This document shows positions 1 to 11,239 of a DNA stretch of 64,000 nt, piece after piece (the first letter of the stretch is position 1; each line of letters begins with the position of its first letter). The notes under the pieces are model-generated. The model ran no database searches. It was not told the DNA's origin and saw only the letters and a list, made by a program, of their open reading frames with translations. This DNA comes from Ampelocalamus luodianensis (Eukaryota; Streptophyta; Magnoliopsida; Poales; Poaceae): assembly GCA_036346255.1 (NCBI GenBank), contig CM070625.1, positions 41,110,520 through 41,174,519 on the forward strand, read 5' to 3'. A program made the translations under genes and the position numbers.

Positions 1-3000
1 AAGGATCATATTAAGGTCTATTCTACACTACAGTACATTCCTAGTGGGTTTTAACAAAATTTAGTTTGCTCAGTTTGGAATTACAGAGAATAAGTTATGC
101 ATTTTACAAATTTCAATGAATTTTAGACCATATTTTAGGTTGAAACAAGTTAATCTAGTTTATACTATTTTCTGCTATAGAAAAGAGTTCAAAATCATAC
201 TCAATTCAAAGTTCATCTTACCACAGAGCTAACACAGTTTGAATTTCTCAAAAAGGAGTTAAAACGAAATAGTTATTCACATTTGAAAACTGGAACGTTT
301 AAACACTTTGAAAATTTGGAGCTCACGGGAGGTCTAAAAGAACCAAGGAGACGGGGAGGTCGTGGGCCGTTGATCAAAAATCACATGGCACACGAGCACA
401 GGCGCGAACTCCACCACGAGCACCTGGGCGCCAAGACCTCATCGCGCCTAGGGGAGGTCTTAGCCGTTAGATCCAGACTTGATGGTCCAGATCTGACGAA
501 GGAGGTCCTTGAGGTGGAGGTCTACGGAGGGAGGTCTTAGACGGTTGGGATTTGCTGGGGGGAAGTCTTGGACGGTTAAAAATTTTCGAGCAGGTCTTAA
601 CAGCCAAGATTTCCAGGAGGTCTAGGCCGTTAGATGGAAATCCAACGGTCCAGAGCTACAGGGAGGTCCTCAAGTTAAAGATCTAATCGGAGGAGGTCGG
701 AACGGTGAGATCTGAAGGAGGGAGATCTTAGACGGTTAAGATCTACTGAGGAGGTCTAGCCGTTAGATCTAAATCTAACGGTCCAGGGCTGAGAGGAGGT
801 CCTAAGGCTAAGGACATAACGGAGGACGTCTGGGACAGCCAAGATCTACCAGAGGAGGTCTTGGACGGTCCAGATTTCGGGGAGGTCCTAAGAGCAGAGG
901 TCTTCACGGAGGAGGATCTCGACGGTCGAGATGAACCCGGGAGGAGGTCCTAGCGGTTGGGATTTTACAGGGAGGTCTTGGTGGTGAGGATTTAGCGGAG
1001 GAGGACCCCGACGGCTAAGATCTCCCAGGGGGGAGGTCTTAACGGCCCAGATTGACTTGAGGAGGAGGTTCGGGGTTGTCTTTATAAAAGACCAGGGGTG
1101 GTCTTTTACAAAGAGGACCCCAAAGGTAGTTTTGAAGGTTTTCTTTACAAAAGACCAGGGGTGGTCTTTTGCAAAGAGGACCTCGGGGGTGGCTCAGGGG
1201 TGGTTTTTATAAAACGACTAAGGGAGGTCTTTTTGCAAAGAGGACCCCAAGGAGGTCCGAGAGGGTGGTTTTGATAAAACGACCGGGGTGGCCTTTTTGC
1301 ATAGAGGACCTCAAGGAGGTCTTTTGCAAAGAGGACCCCAAGGTGGAGGGTGATCCTAGCGGCTGGGATTTAATCTATGAAGGTCTTTAACGGCGGGATT
1401 TGGATAATGGGAGGTCCTGGCTGCAAAAGACTTAAACCAGGAGGTCTAACGGTCCAGATCGACAATGAAGAGGTCGTGAACGGCTAAGATCTCGCGAGGG
1501 AGGTCTTAACGGTCATGATCAAGCGAAGGAGGTCCAAAACGGTAAGTTGAAAACGAGGGAGGTCCTGGGTGGCCAGGATCTATACGGGGAGGTCCTGGAA
1601 CTTAAAGACTTTACACACGAAGATCTAAAGGCCAAAGGTTAATGCTAGGAGGTCGTTAACGGTCTAGATTTGCCTTCCGTGGTCTGGAGACTTTAACGGG
1701 ACACACGTGCTGCCGACAAGAGTTGCATTAAAACTAATGATTAGGCTCTTGGACAACTTAAATGCTAAATAAAAGGCTACAATACTTGTCCGGGTACGGC
1801 ACAACAAAGAAATCACGAGTTCGGTTATTAGGTCACCGCCGGCGACGGGGACCTCGCCGGCGAGAACCAAGGGCACCGCTATGCTCACAATAACGACGCG
1901 GACCTACCCGGCTAACCCTCGACGGCGGCGATGGCTCAGAACGCCGGCAAGCCGGAGAGGGGCGGTGAACAAGTTTTCGGCAAAACCGACAACACGAAAA
2001 TCAACTCTACTCTCTAACCTAGCTAGACCTCGAGCTTTAGGGGACTAAAAAGGACTTACCAGGGCCAAGATAAGGTTCAGAGGAGCTCAGAGGAGAGGAA
2101 GAAGCCGAAGGAGGTGCTCCGGTGACCAGGAACTCGCCGGAGGCGAGGAAGAAGGCAGGGACGGCCTCGAAACAAGTCCCCACAGTATCTTCCCCTGAAA
2201 CCAACAGATTGGAGTTAGGAAAGATGCCCAAGATGGATAATTGAACAATTGGCAAGCCAAAGTTGCAATTAAACCACTGGAGCTCGGGTGATCTTGGGGA
2301 ACTTCAAAACCCAGACAAAGGTGGTGCTAGGGTTCTTGTGAAATGAGCTCTAGCTACAAAATGAAACTCGTGGAGGAGAGGAGTCTAAAGGAGATAGGAG
2401 GCCCTCGGGATCTTAAGTAGTCAAAGGAGCAATACCACGGCAGAGGCAACCTCACCATACCATGGACTTGCTAGATTGACAAGGGCAGGTAGGTGATGAA
2501 TTCTTTTTAGGGCAAAGTTCTGACACAATAAATGCAGGGCAGAAAGAGGCGTTGGGAAGGGCCAAAAAGGTGACAGCACACTGCTCCCAACCGCTCTGTC
2601 CTGACACATGTGCAGGTGCGGGAAAAACCATGACGACCAGACCTCCGGGAGGTCGTGAGGAAGAAGAACAGAGCCGAGGGAGGTCTTGGTGGCTGGCTCG
2701 ACCGAGTCAGCTGGCTGGGTCGGACTCGGGTCTGACTCGAGCCCGAGTCTGACTCAGCCCTAAATTAGGGTTTCAAACTGATCTGAAGTTTGAGGATTTA
2801 TTAGAGGTAGCAAACTTAATCCAAAATTTATGAAATTTTTACAGGAGCTTGCTAACTGAGTTATTGACCTTGTGCAAATTTTGCAGAGGTTTTTGTGCTA
2901 TAATTTTTTCTCCAAAAATTCCACAAGGTGCTGGCCCACAGTTTGACCAGAATTTGATTTGGTTTGACTGATCTCCAAAAGTATTCAAACAATTTCTAAA

Positions 3001-3257
3001 AATTGTGAAACTTTCCAGAGGGGTTACACATTATCCCTAGAACTAAGGAAAACTATCCCCAGAGGATGATCACAAGGTGGGACAAGAATGTTTTTGGAAG
3101 ACAAGGTTTTCGATCAGAGTGACTTGTGACTTGTAATCCCATAATTCTTTTACAAGAATTCTATAGGACATACAAGAATTGCCAGATGTAAGAAAAAGTT
3201 TTAATTTCTACTCATTTTCTTACATTTGAAACGCAATCCAAAACTTGGGATGTTACA
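1..3257 (-). mobile_element. Ty3/gypsy-family LTR, truncated by window edge
   Basis: This is the end of a long LTR whose other end lies outside the window. The last 500 bases closely match the end of the solo LTR finishing at 48846 and are related to the LTRs finishing at 53245 and 62091. All finish in GGGATGTTACA or a close variant, which read on the minus strand is the canonical TGTAAC LTR start. No coding region is credible here. The LTR carries a degenerate AGGTC-rich repeat array (about 290-1660) and ends abruptly against copia integrase sequence, so the gypsy element probably inserted into the copia element. The putative TSD next to the end would be ATTCC, but its partner is out of view. 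It could be a solo LTR or part of a full element. Confidence 0.8.
290..1660. repeat. Degenerate AGGTC / ACGGTYNAGATC repeat array inside LTR
   Basis: Short units containing GGAGGTCYT followed by an ACGG(T)-NN-AGATC block recur every few tens of bases. They are imperfect and variably spaced. Between about 1070 and 1345 a second unit appears instead: repeated AAAGACCAGGGGTGGTCTTT blocks followed by CAAAGAGGACC. The open reading frames across this stretch are by-products of the repeat and look nothing like proteins. Confidence 0.75.
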
Positions 3258-5832
3258 ATTCCAAAATGTGAAATTGTCAAATGATCAAAATGCCAGTCAT
3301 GTGTGCAAGCAAAGCAGCCTCGCAAACCCATTAAGGGATTAGAGGACGAAAAGAACTTGGCACCATTAGATCTTATTCATTCAGATTTGTGTGAAATGAA
3401 TGGATTGTTGACAAAAGGAGGCAAAAGATATTTTTTAACTTTTATTGATGATGCAACACGCTACTGCTATGTGTATTTGCTAAAAACTAAGGATGAAGCT
3501 TTAAACTACTTTAAGACTTATAAGGCCGAGGTTGAGAACCAACTAGAGAAGAAAATAAAAAGACTAAGGTCTGATCGTGGAGAAGAGTACATCTCTCATG
3601 AATTTTCTCAGTGCATTCGAGCATGGAATAGTCCATAAATTTACACCACCGTATTCACCCCAATCAAATGGGGTAGCCGAGAGGAAAACCGGACACTTGC
3701 GGACTTGGTTAATGCCATGTTAGAGAGTCTTTGGTATGCCTAAGACATGGTGGGGAAGCTATATTGACAAGACTTTCGTTCTAAACAGAGTAATCACTAA
3801 AAGAGTGATATTACTCCATACGAGGGATGGAAGGAGAAAACCCAATGTCAATTTTCGCAAACTTGGGGGTGTTTGGTCGAGGTCAATATACCATTGCGAG
3901 AAAAGAGAAAGCTTGGACCTAAAACAATCGATTGTATTTTTCTAGGATATGCTCATAATAGCACGGCCTATAGATTTTTAGTAGTTAAATCAGAAATTCC
4001 TGAGATTATTGCTAACATAATAATGGAGTCTAGAGATGCTTCATTCTTTGAGGATTATTTTCCTATGAGAACAGTAGGCAGTACTTCACAAACCGAGAAT
4101 GTTCAAATTGAAAATATTGAAAGTGAGAATAATCAAACTTCTGAACTTCCCACCATCTCTGAACCAATATGTGATATCCCTGAGGAGGATAACAATCTAG
4201 TCACAAAAGCTCTTCGTAGGAGCAAGAGACAAAGGGTTGAGAAAACCTTTGGTGATGACTTTATTGTATACCTTGTGGATGATGTGCCAAAGACCCTTTC
4301 AGAGGCTTATGCATCTTCTGATGCTGAGTATTGGAAAGAAGCAGTCCGTAGCGATATGGACTATATCATGGCTAATGGGACTTGGGAGATCACTGATCGT
4401 CCTATCGGGTGCAAACCTGTAGGATGTAAGTGGATCTTTAAAAAGAAACTATTGGTACTATTGAGAAGTACAAGGCAAGACTTGTGGTCAAGGGTTACAC
4501 CCAGAAAGAGGGAGAAGATTTCTTTGATACCTATTCTCCTGTCGCCAGACTAACCACCATCAGAGTGCTCCTTGCGTTAGCATCTTCTTATGGTCTACAT
4601 GTCCATCAAATGTATGTAAAGACAGCTTTTCTTAATGGAGAGTTGGAGGAAGAAATCTATATGGATCAACCTGATGGTTTTGTGATTTACAGACAGAAAA
4701 TAAGGTATGTAAATTATTGAAATCCTTATATGGTCTAAAGCAAGCACCTAAACAATGGCACGAGAAATTTGATAAAACTTTAACATCTGCTGGCTTTGTT
4801 GTGAATGAAGCTGATAAATGTGTATATTATCGTTATGGTGGGGGTCAAGGAGTGATCTTGTGTCTATATGTAGATGACATACTTATATTTGGAACAAACA
4901 CTGCCGTAATTGGCGAGGTCAAATCTTTCTTATCTCGATGCTTTGATATGAAAGACTTAGGAGAGGCAGATGTTATTCTGAATATTAAATTAATCAAGAA
5001 CGAGGATGGGATCACTTTGAGCCAATCCCATTATGCTGAGAAAATCTTAAGCCGTTTTGGCTATGAGAATTGTAAAATTTCTCCAACGCCCTATGATGCA
5101 AGCATTAAGCTTCGAAAGAACCAAGGGTTAGGAAAAGATCAATTAAGATTTTCACAAATTATTGGATCACTTATGTATCTATCTGGTGCCACAAGACCTG
5201 ACATATCATTTGTTGTGAGCAAATTAAGTCGGTTTACTTCTAACCCAGAAGATGATCACTGGGAGGCACTTGAGAGAGTGTTGCGCTATTTGAGAGACAC
5301 AACCTCATACGGAATTCACTATACTGGGCATCCTTCTGTATTAGAAGGATATAGTGATTCAAATTGGATCTCTGATGCAGATGAGATCAAAGCTACAAGT
5401 GGTTATGTCTTTACACTAGCAGGAGCTGCAGTTTCATGGAGGTCGTGTAAACAGACTATATTGATGAGGTCAACTATGGAAGCAGAATTTGTAGCACTAG
5501 ACACAGCTATTGTTGAGGCTGAATGGCTTAGAGAGCTTCTGTTGGACTTGCCACTGGTTGAGAAACCAATACCAGCAATCCTAATGTGTTGTGATAATCA
5601 AACAGTGTTGATTAAGGTTACAAGTACTAAGGATAACATGAAGTCCTCCAAACATGTGAAGCGTAGGCTTAAATCTGTCAGAAAATTGAGGAACTTCGGA
5701 GTGATTACTGTGAATTATATACGCACTGAGAAAAATCTGGCAGACCCTTTCACAAAGGGGCTAGCACGGAAGGCGATTTCCGTTGCGTCTATGGACATGG
5801 GAATGAGGCCCATTGGAGTTACAACTCAATAG
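3258..5832 (+). pseudogene. Ty1/copia pol remnant (integrase - RT - RNase H), 5' truncated
   Basis: Gag and protease are missing. The sequence starts inside the integrase zinc finger (CQSC near 3291-3302), where an in-frame TGA stop lies about 5 codons into the visible part. Integrase core motifs follow: HSDLC near 3380, then SDRGEEY near 3570. Frames then shift near 3640, 3870, 4450 and 4715. Reverse transcriptase shows TAFLNGELEEEIY, SLYGLKQAPKQWH and the catalytic YVDD at 4867-4878. RNase H shows YSDSNW, STMEAEF and the terminal LADPFTKGL before the stop at 5832. The order INT-RT-RH identifies Ty1/copia. It is inactive because of truncation and frameshifts. Confidence 0.93.
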
Positions 5833-6376
5833 TAACCCATACCTTCTTGATCGGAGATCTCGTGACTTAGGCAATGGGAAAAACAAGTTGATGTTGTAAC
5901 AAGAGAGTATATATTCATTGAATCCAAGTCCTAATAGACAAATTACTCTCGACTGTATAGAAGGTTGGCATAAAGCCTTAATATATTCTGTTGTCCAAAT
6001 GAGGAAAAGGTATTAGCCTGCAGGATACCTAGAAAGAATATACCTACTTGAGCCCAACTGTGAGGTCACAGTTCACGAGAATAGGGCATTCTGTAGAAAG
6101 CTCATGAGCAGATAAGGGAGCATGATCAAATAATGCTCCGTTTAGGCGCGGTTCTTTGACAGCCTAATATCAGTTGAGATTTCAAATGAAATCTAATCAC
6201 GAAAAGCTGTGAATTCAAGGTATGGTCCATTCATCAGCTGTGAGAAGATGAATCTTGTCATTCTAGGTGCAAGTTCAACCCGTACAGGACTTACACTATG
6301 ATGGTATATTAACAAGATTTCAAAGACAATATCTTTGATATCCTTTTTGCTTCTTGCTTTGGAATTGGTGGGGGAT
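5833..6376 (+). other. Copia 3' untranslated region with polypurine tract
   Basis: This non-coding leader separates the pol stop from the 3' LTR. It ends in the purine-rich GGTGGGGGAT directly before TGTTGG, which is the expected primer site for plus-strand synthesis. No ORF of note is present. Confidence 0.7.
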
Positions 6377-6755
6377 TGTTGGAAATTGGCCCATTTGACT
6401 GAGGCCTATTTTCTATAATTCCAAAGTATTTATGGTTTAGTACCATATTGCTAAGGAAAGGTGGAGGTGACCAACATATAAGGTGAAGTTCTTACCACTC
6501 CTTAAAACATGTGACACATGGATGAGGGTGACACGAGGAGGGCTTTGGCTAAACACACACATGCACGCACGCCCGCGCGTTAGCGTATTTTCGCGTGAAA
6601 AATCGCGTGACTTGTGACTTGCGATCGTGCGGTGACGTGGCGCGTCATTTGGCAGACCAAGTCCACCTTATTTTTGCTGAACCATGCATCTCTCTCTCTG
6701 TTTGAATGAGATTCAAATGTTTGAATTTGAGGCTTTATTGGGTGATGATGACAAG

Positions 6756-6874
6756 CAGTTACCAGTGGGTAAATGACTGGTTAAGTGTGACAGTTAACAG
6801 TGGGTAAATGGTTGGTTAAGTGTGCCAGTTACCAGTGGGTAAATGGCTGTTTAATCTGTTAGTTACCAGTCTGC
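6756..6874 (+). repeat. Three tandem 35-bp repeats plus partial fourth, LTR enhancer-like
   Basis: Units at 6756-6790, 6791-6825 and 6826-6860 each begin CAGTTANCAGTGGGTAAATG. The first two also share GGTTAAGTGTG. A partial fourth unit reaches 6874, only a few bases before the TATA box. CAGTTA fits the plant MYB-type core CNGTTR. The position and repetition resemble U3 enhancer repeats of stress-responsive copia elements such as Tto1 and Tnt1. Function is inferred, not shown. Confidence 0.8.
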
Positions 6875-6876
6875 AT

Positions 6877-6887
6877 CTATATATGCC
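6877..6887 (+). promoter_or_regulatory. Probable TATA box of copia LTR
   Basis: CTATATATGCC lies just after the 35-bp repeats and is followed by a CAGTGCATAG context about 20-30 bases later, suitable for transcript initiation. The 5' LTR copy, if present outside the window, would have used the same site. Confidence 0.6.
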
Positions 6888-7337
6888 TGGAGACGTCCAG
6901 TGCATAGAGTAAATAGAAATAGCCCCCATTCCTTCTTCCTTCTAATCTGTGCTGTTGTACTGCGCCGTCTGAACCTCGCCGACTCTTCTTCTCGGCGTGC
7001 ACCGTGAAGAAGGGAAGCGGTATCTCTAAGCCGTTGCTACCGTGAAGACCTGCACGGGGGCGACAATAAGGTTTCGGGCGTGATTCGCGCGACCGCTTCT
7101 TCGAATCGCGATATCTACGTTTCGCGATCGCATCAAGTCTGCGCTGCTTCCTGTTCTTCATCAGACCCATCTGTAAGTCTATCGTGTGATTGATTGACTT
7201 GTTTACATCTTGTTTTTCATATATTGCGAAGTACAATGAGTTGTCTGCTGTCAGTACTGTTTTATGCATCATTAGTCTTTTGCAATATTTGTCTTTTAAT
7301 AAAATCTGGAATTAAAATATTGCCCTCACTTTCAACA

Positions 7338-8064
7338 CACGGGACCAGCGTAGAGGGGAGCGTAGGGGAGAGGAAGCAGGGGCGGGAGCAAGGGGCGACG
7401 CAGGGGGCCGGGAGCACACATGGCCGACGCAATGGGAGCGTAGGGGGGCGAAGTGGCGCAGGGGGCACGCCGCGAGGTGGCAATGATGACATCCCTACGA
7501 AGATGGTGGTGGCATTGGAGGGGAGGTGGCTCGCTGGAGGGGGAGGCAGCGACAAGAGGGGATGGAAGGGAGACCCAGGAGGGGTAGTTGACGCCAACTA
7601 TGGAGGTGTCTCCGGTTGAGAGAGAGCATTGGAGGTGGTGGACGTAGCGTTGGAGGGGGAGGTGGTGGACATTTATAGTAGCAATTTACTGCATTGCAAA
7701 ACACTGTAGCAACCTACTGTATCAATTGATCTAGAGCTTTGCTTTATCGGATGGTAGAGAACACATCCTAATGTCACGCACTGTATATCCTTTGCATTTT
7801 TTTCTTTTAATGCACACAGACACTGAAAGCTACAGATGCAAACGTTTATTTGTTTTTTCTCAGGTCACATGATAACTTTACAAAGTGAAATGAGAAGCAC
7901 AACCTGGATAGGTAGAGCTAGAGTACTGGACACCATGCATTCTTTGATTATTCGAGTCACTGGGCACTTTTTTTAGTTTCTTGCAGCCTCTGGATGGTTA
8001 CATGATATAGGAAACTGAACTGCATACATATTCAAGTAGAAGTAGTACATGTTGTGCGCAAGAT
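7338..8064. other. Non-coding flank, G-rich low-complexity then AT-rich
   Basis: 7338-7670 is strongly purine/G-rich on the + strand with many runs of four or more G. Long ORFs on both strands here are low-complexity (Gly/Arg or Pro/Ser) and not credible proteins. 7671-8064 is AT-rich and probably includes the 3' UTR of the minus-strand gene that ends at 8065. No other feature is seen. Confidence 0.5.
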
Positions 8065-8439
8065 TCAGGTTTCACTCCTCGCCTCCTCGGGTTCTTGCCT
8101 CTCGAAGAACGTCTTCTTGATCCAATCAAACGGCTGCGAACATCAAAACAGGCCACAGGTCAAGACCGTCCACCGTTAATCACAACAGCAGCGAAATACA
8201 TGAGGAAATTCCGAAAATGGTAGCAGCATGATACGAAGCAGGTTGTCACGTCACCATGTCATATGGTGGATGAGTATATTTCAGTATTGTAAGAGGCAAG
8301 GACTAACCTGGACGAGCCAGACGGTGGTGGCGACGCCGGCGACGCTCCATCCGGCGACGGCAGCGATGTCGGTGAACTGCGGACGGCGGTGCGGCGGCAG
8401 GAACCTGAACAGACGACTGGTGGATGGAGCAGCCGGCAT
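8065..8439 (-). CDS. QCR10: Cytochrome b-c1 complex subunit 10 (QCR10-like, complex III small subunit)
   Basis: Two exons are visible. Exon 1 (8308-8439) encodes 44 residues from an ATG at 8439 and ends at a CAG|GTTAGT donor. Exon 2 (8065-8133) follows a TTCGCAG acceptor and stops at TGA 8065-8067. The join is in phase and gives 66 residues. The core TDIAAVAGWSVAG, then VWLVQ|PFDWIKKTFF, matches the plant QCR10 pattern (TIDIQAAAGWG...VVQPFGWIKKTF), a single-pass inner-membrane subunit of mitochondrial ubiquinol-cytochrome c reductase. The middle of the protein is hydrophobic, as expected. A further in-frame ATG at 8493 would add 18 residues; the shorter start fits family length better. The gene looks intact, without frameshifts, which supports it being a functional host gene. 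Confidence 0.85.
8134..8307 (-). other. QCR10 intron
   Basis: A 174-bp intron with GT...AG ends: donor GTTAGT at 8302-8307 and acceptor GCAG at 8134-8137 as read on the minus strand. It is AT-richer than the flanking exons. Confidence 0.8.
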
Positions 8440-9561
8440 CTCTGCAGACGACGCGACGGGTGGATTGCAGTGCTGAAAGCTCACACTGAACACGCGCGCG
8501 GAGCTCTTCAGCTACGAGCTTTGGGCTTTAGATGGGACGGGACTCGAAAATGTCTCGTCCTTTCCAGAGTCTTCTTCGACGCTCTGTCGCGCCCAACAAG
8601 ACGATGAGTTATTTATTATACTGTTCTTTTCCTTATTTTCCGTCTTTATTTGTTGAAGTGTTAGTAGCTTCCTGAGCATGTAGGAACCTTTCTAGAATAA
8701 ACTCGGCATCTCCGGAGGACCCCTGCCACTGAGACACACTAGACACTACAGTGCAGACCGGCTCTACATCTACTGTATTTTTTCGAAAGAAGTTTTTTCT
8801 AGTATTTTTTAATGTTACAATTGGTTGAAAACATCTTCATTAAAATTATAATAGCAAAATCTTACCGAAAGTAGTAAAGATTCATGTACCTATAGCTACA
8901 TTCTACGGTGCAAACCGGCTCTACATCTACTGTAGGGTTACGTATTGCTAGATTTGTACTCCCCACGTATGAAAGCCCCTTTGCTTTACCTTTCGAAAAA
9001 ACGATAGAGAGAGAGAGAGCTGCTAATTTCATTGCACAAAGAGGATAGGGTAAATACAACTTTTCCAATTTCCTACTTTCATACAAAACGAACTATATCT
9101 TTTCAAAGCAGATTAAGATTAGATTAAAGTTTCAGGAAGCATAAGTAGATAAGGCGCACCCCAAAGATACAAGGGTTAAAATAAAAACTGCCAGCGGTAA
9201 GTCAAGCTCGAAATTAGCTCGAAGAGATTGGAGACTATAACAGGCAATGCAAAACCGAGTACAATTCATCCAAACAGGCCAAAAGGGAACCTCTATTTTG
9301 CTCACAAGAGTAATCAAAGTTACAATTTACAACCAGATGGTACAAACATCAGTGCCTCCAAAAAAACTTTAAGCTCGAATAAATCATTATATAATGTTGA
9401 TGTACCTAACGTCTAGATCAGAAACCAAGAAATAAGTCGAAAAACCAGAACAAAGTAGCAAAAGAAAGGCACTATTAATCCAAAGGACCCTCTCACTTTG
9501 TGGACAACACTTCAATCAACAAGGAATAGTATCAGATCAAATTTCAGTCACCCAGTTTGAG
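8440..9561. other. Intergenic region and probable STR8 3' UTR
   Basis: No coding region is supported. A roughly 25-bp direct repeat (GCA-ACCGGCTCTACATCTACTG) occurs near 8752 and 8911. A short (GA)n run lies at about 9005-9020. The part nearest 9561 probably holds the 3' UTR of the minus-strand STR8-like gene. The stretch just upstream of 8440 should contain the QCR10 promoter, but no clear TATA box is seen. Confidence 0.4.
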
Positions 9562-9940
9562 TTAGATTGAGTTGGGTAAGTGTTTGGCCTCCTCAACTGC
9601 GTAACTAGCTTCCAGCCTTTTCGGACTCCTTCCTTTATCAGGCCCGCCAATAACTCCCCATGTCTCAAACTGCCGTTGCCGAGCCCTTGCCCTTTCCTTC
9701 TCCTCGGATTTTGTCGCAAAGCAGTATGGGCATGAGACGCCGTACTCCCATTCAGGAGATTCCATGTCTTCATCGCTAACTGGTTGCTTACATCCATAAA
9801 CAAAGTTTGTGGGTTCCTTGGGCTAATCCATGCTCCACAGAGACACGTTTGTCAAACACAAAGCATTCACCCTCCCACAAGCTTTCAGCCTTTGGGATTT
9901 CCTCTAGGTACTTTAATATCCCACCCTCCAAATGGTAAAC
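9562..9940 (-). CDS. STR8: STR8-like last exon (TrhO C-terminal Cys-rich domain)
   Basis: After a TGTTAG acceptor the exon continues VYHLEGGILKYLEEIP and ESLWEGECFVFDKRVSVEHG, the conserved post-rhodanese segment. A one-base insertion in a T run (about 9795-9800) then shifts frame. The next frame gives CKQPVSDEDM, WEYGVSCPYC and EEKERARARQRQFETW, matching the CxxC and Arg-rich tail of TrhO proteins, with the stop at 9562. The phase joins precisely to the GFKE end of the exon at 13363, across an intron of about 3.4 kb. Confidence 0.85.
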
Positions 9941-10194
9941 CTAACATGTACAGGTTATGAAACCCACCATTAGGGTTGTAACTGTAAGGTATGTTACCAT
10001 CTCAAGGAGACAAGGACAGCTTCAGAAATCATAGAATGAGCGTCAACTAACAAAAGTTGATGCGGTAAACATCTGTCACATGAAAAGGAGGGTTTTTTTT
10101 ACATAACTTCCCCTATATTTTAACTACATAACCTAATGCTATCAAGGGTAGATCATAGAAAGCAAGTTAAACTGAACACAAAATGCAAGATCGA

Positions 10195-11199
10195 GTTTCA
10201 ACCCTGTACTATAAAATCGGGTAAATAACCCCCTTTATTTCGAAAACCGGAGCATTTACCCCCGGTATTGCAGGTGGATTCGCCATGTTATCATGGTTTT
10301 GCCACATGGGCCAGCCATGTCACTAACAATATGGCAAACATCATATATGAGTCAGCAAATAAAAAAAACTTAGGGCCACCTGTCAGCCCTCCAAATCTCC
10401 CAAAAATTCCTTGCTTCTTCCTCCTTATTCCCCACCTCTCGCACTCCGGCGGTGGCAGTAACACAAATCTGCCGGCAGCTGATGGACATGGCTGACAGTA
10501 GGCGAAGATGGGGCATGCAGAGCGTCTATGCCCCTCTGTGGTGTCCCCTTTGGTGCGAACGCGCCACTGCAACCATATGCTCCTCCTTGCCATCCCAAAT
10601 CCAGCCTCCATTGGTTGCCTCCAAGCACAGTCACCACAAAGCCGGCTGCCTACGCTGGTACTACCATGGCCAACTACGATTTGTTAGTTGTGAGAAGAAG
10701 CCAGCAAATTGGCAGGCCAAGCACAGTCCCCATGGCTGCCACCTCCAACTCTTACCATGCTAGGCCAAGTCATGCTTAAATTAACACCTGATCTAGGGAA
10801 AAATAAGAGGAGGGACGAGACTGCCGGGCGTGGTAGCGAATGAGGAAGTCGAGGCAGGGTCGACGGCCAACCGAATGGGGGAGAGAGAGAGGGTGGGAGG
10901 TGTTCAGATGAAGAAGACATGAATTGTGGATCTGTAATTTCGATTTGATCCAATGACTAGGATCTATTGTGGCTAGAATGCTAGATCCAATGGTGGAGAA
11001 GGTTGTGGGGTTAAATTGGCTGGATCTTCTATGGCTGATCTACGCATGCATGAGTGTGGTAGCTTGCCATGTAAGCACGCTTGCCACGTGGGAAGCCAAC
11101 TCGGCAAGCAAACACCTGGTTTCAGGTTTGGACCTCATTTGATCTGACTTTCAAAGTAAACGGGGTTGTTTACCCAGTTTTATAGTATGGGATTGAAAC
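10195..11199. mobile_element. Inverted-repeat DNA transposon remnant (Mutator-like?) in STR8 intron
   Basis: 10195-10245 (GTTTCAACCCTGTACTATAA...) and 11149-11199 form an inverted pair of about 51 bp with some mismatches. The inner flanks remain loosely complementary, as in long degenerate terminal inverted repeats. No transposase is seen. The interior has several overlapping ORFs without recognisable domains and may be captured host sequence. Exact ends and TSD could not be fixed, so the superfamily is tentative. Confidence 0.55.
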
Positions 11200-11239
11200 T
11201 AGCCAAAGTTGAAAGTAGAGGGACCAAATGTGGACTTTT

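Larger units (their letters stand above)
6377..7337 (+). mobile_element. 3' LTR of the Ty1/copia element
   Basis: This 961-bp LTR runs from TGTTGGAAATTGGCC to TTTCAACA, so it has the TG...CA ends and the TGTTG/CAACA inverted termini usual in copia LTRs. A polypurine tract sits directly upstream. It contains a tandem 35-bp repeat (6756-6860) immediately before a TATA box (about 6877-6887), and an AATAAA polyadenylation signal near 7299. The matching 5' LTR is not in the window. Confidence 0.88.

Noticed and set aside
290..1660. CRISPR-like spaced repeats
   Set aside because: Units are degenerate with irregular spacing, in a plant LTR, with no cas genes; not a CRISPR array.
6877..7272. 131-residue minus-strand ORF
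   Set aside because: Lies antisense within the copia LTR R/U5 region; no domain.
7194..7704. Gly-rich and Pro-rich ORFs on opposite strands
   Set aside because: Low-complexity purine-rich DNA partly overlapping the copia LTR end; no homologous motif.
10268..10953. Overlapping ORFs of 70-106 residues inside the inverted-repeat element
   Set aside because: No recognisable domain or splice pattern. Captured gene fragments remain possible but cannot be supported.
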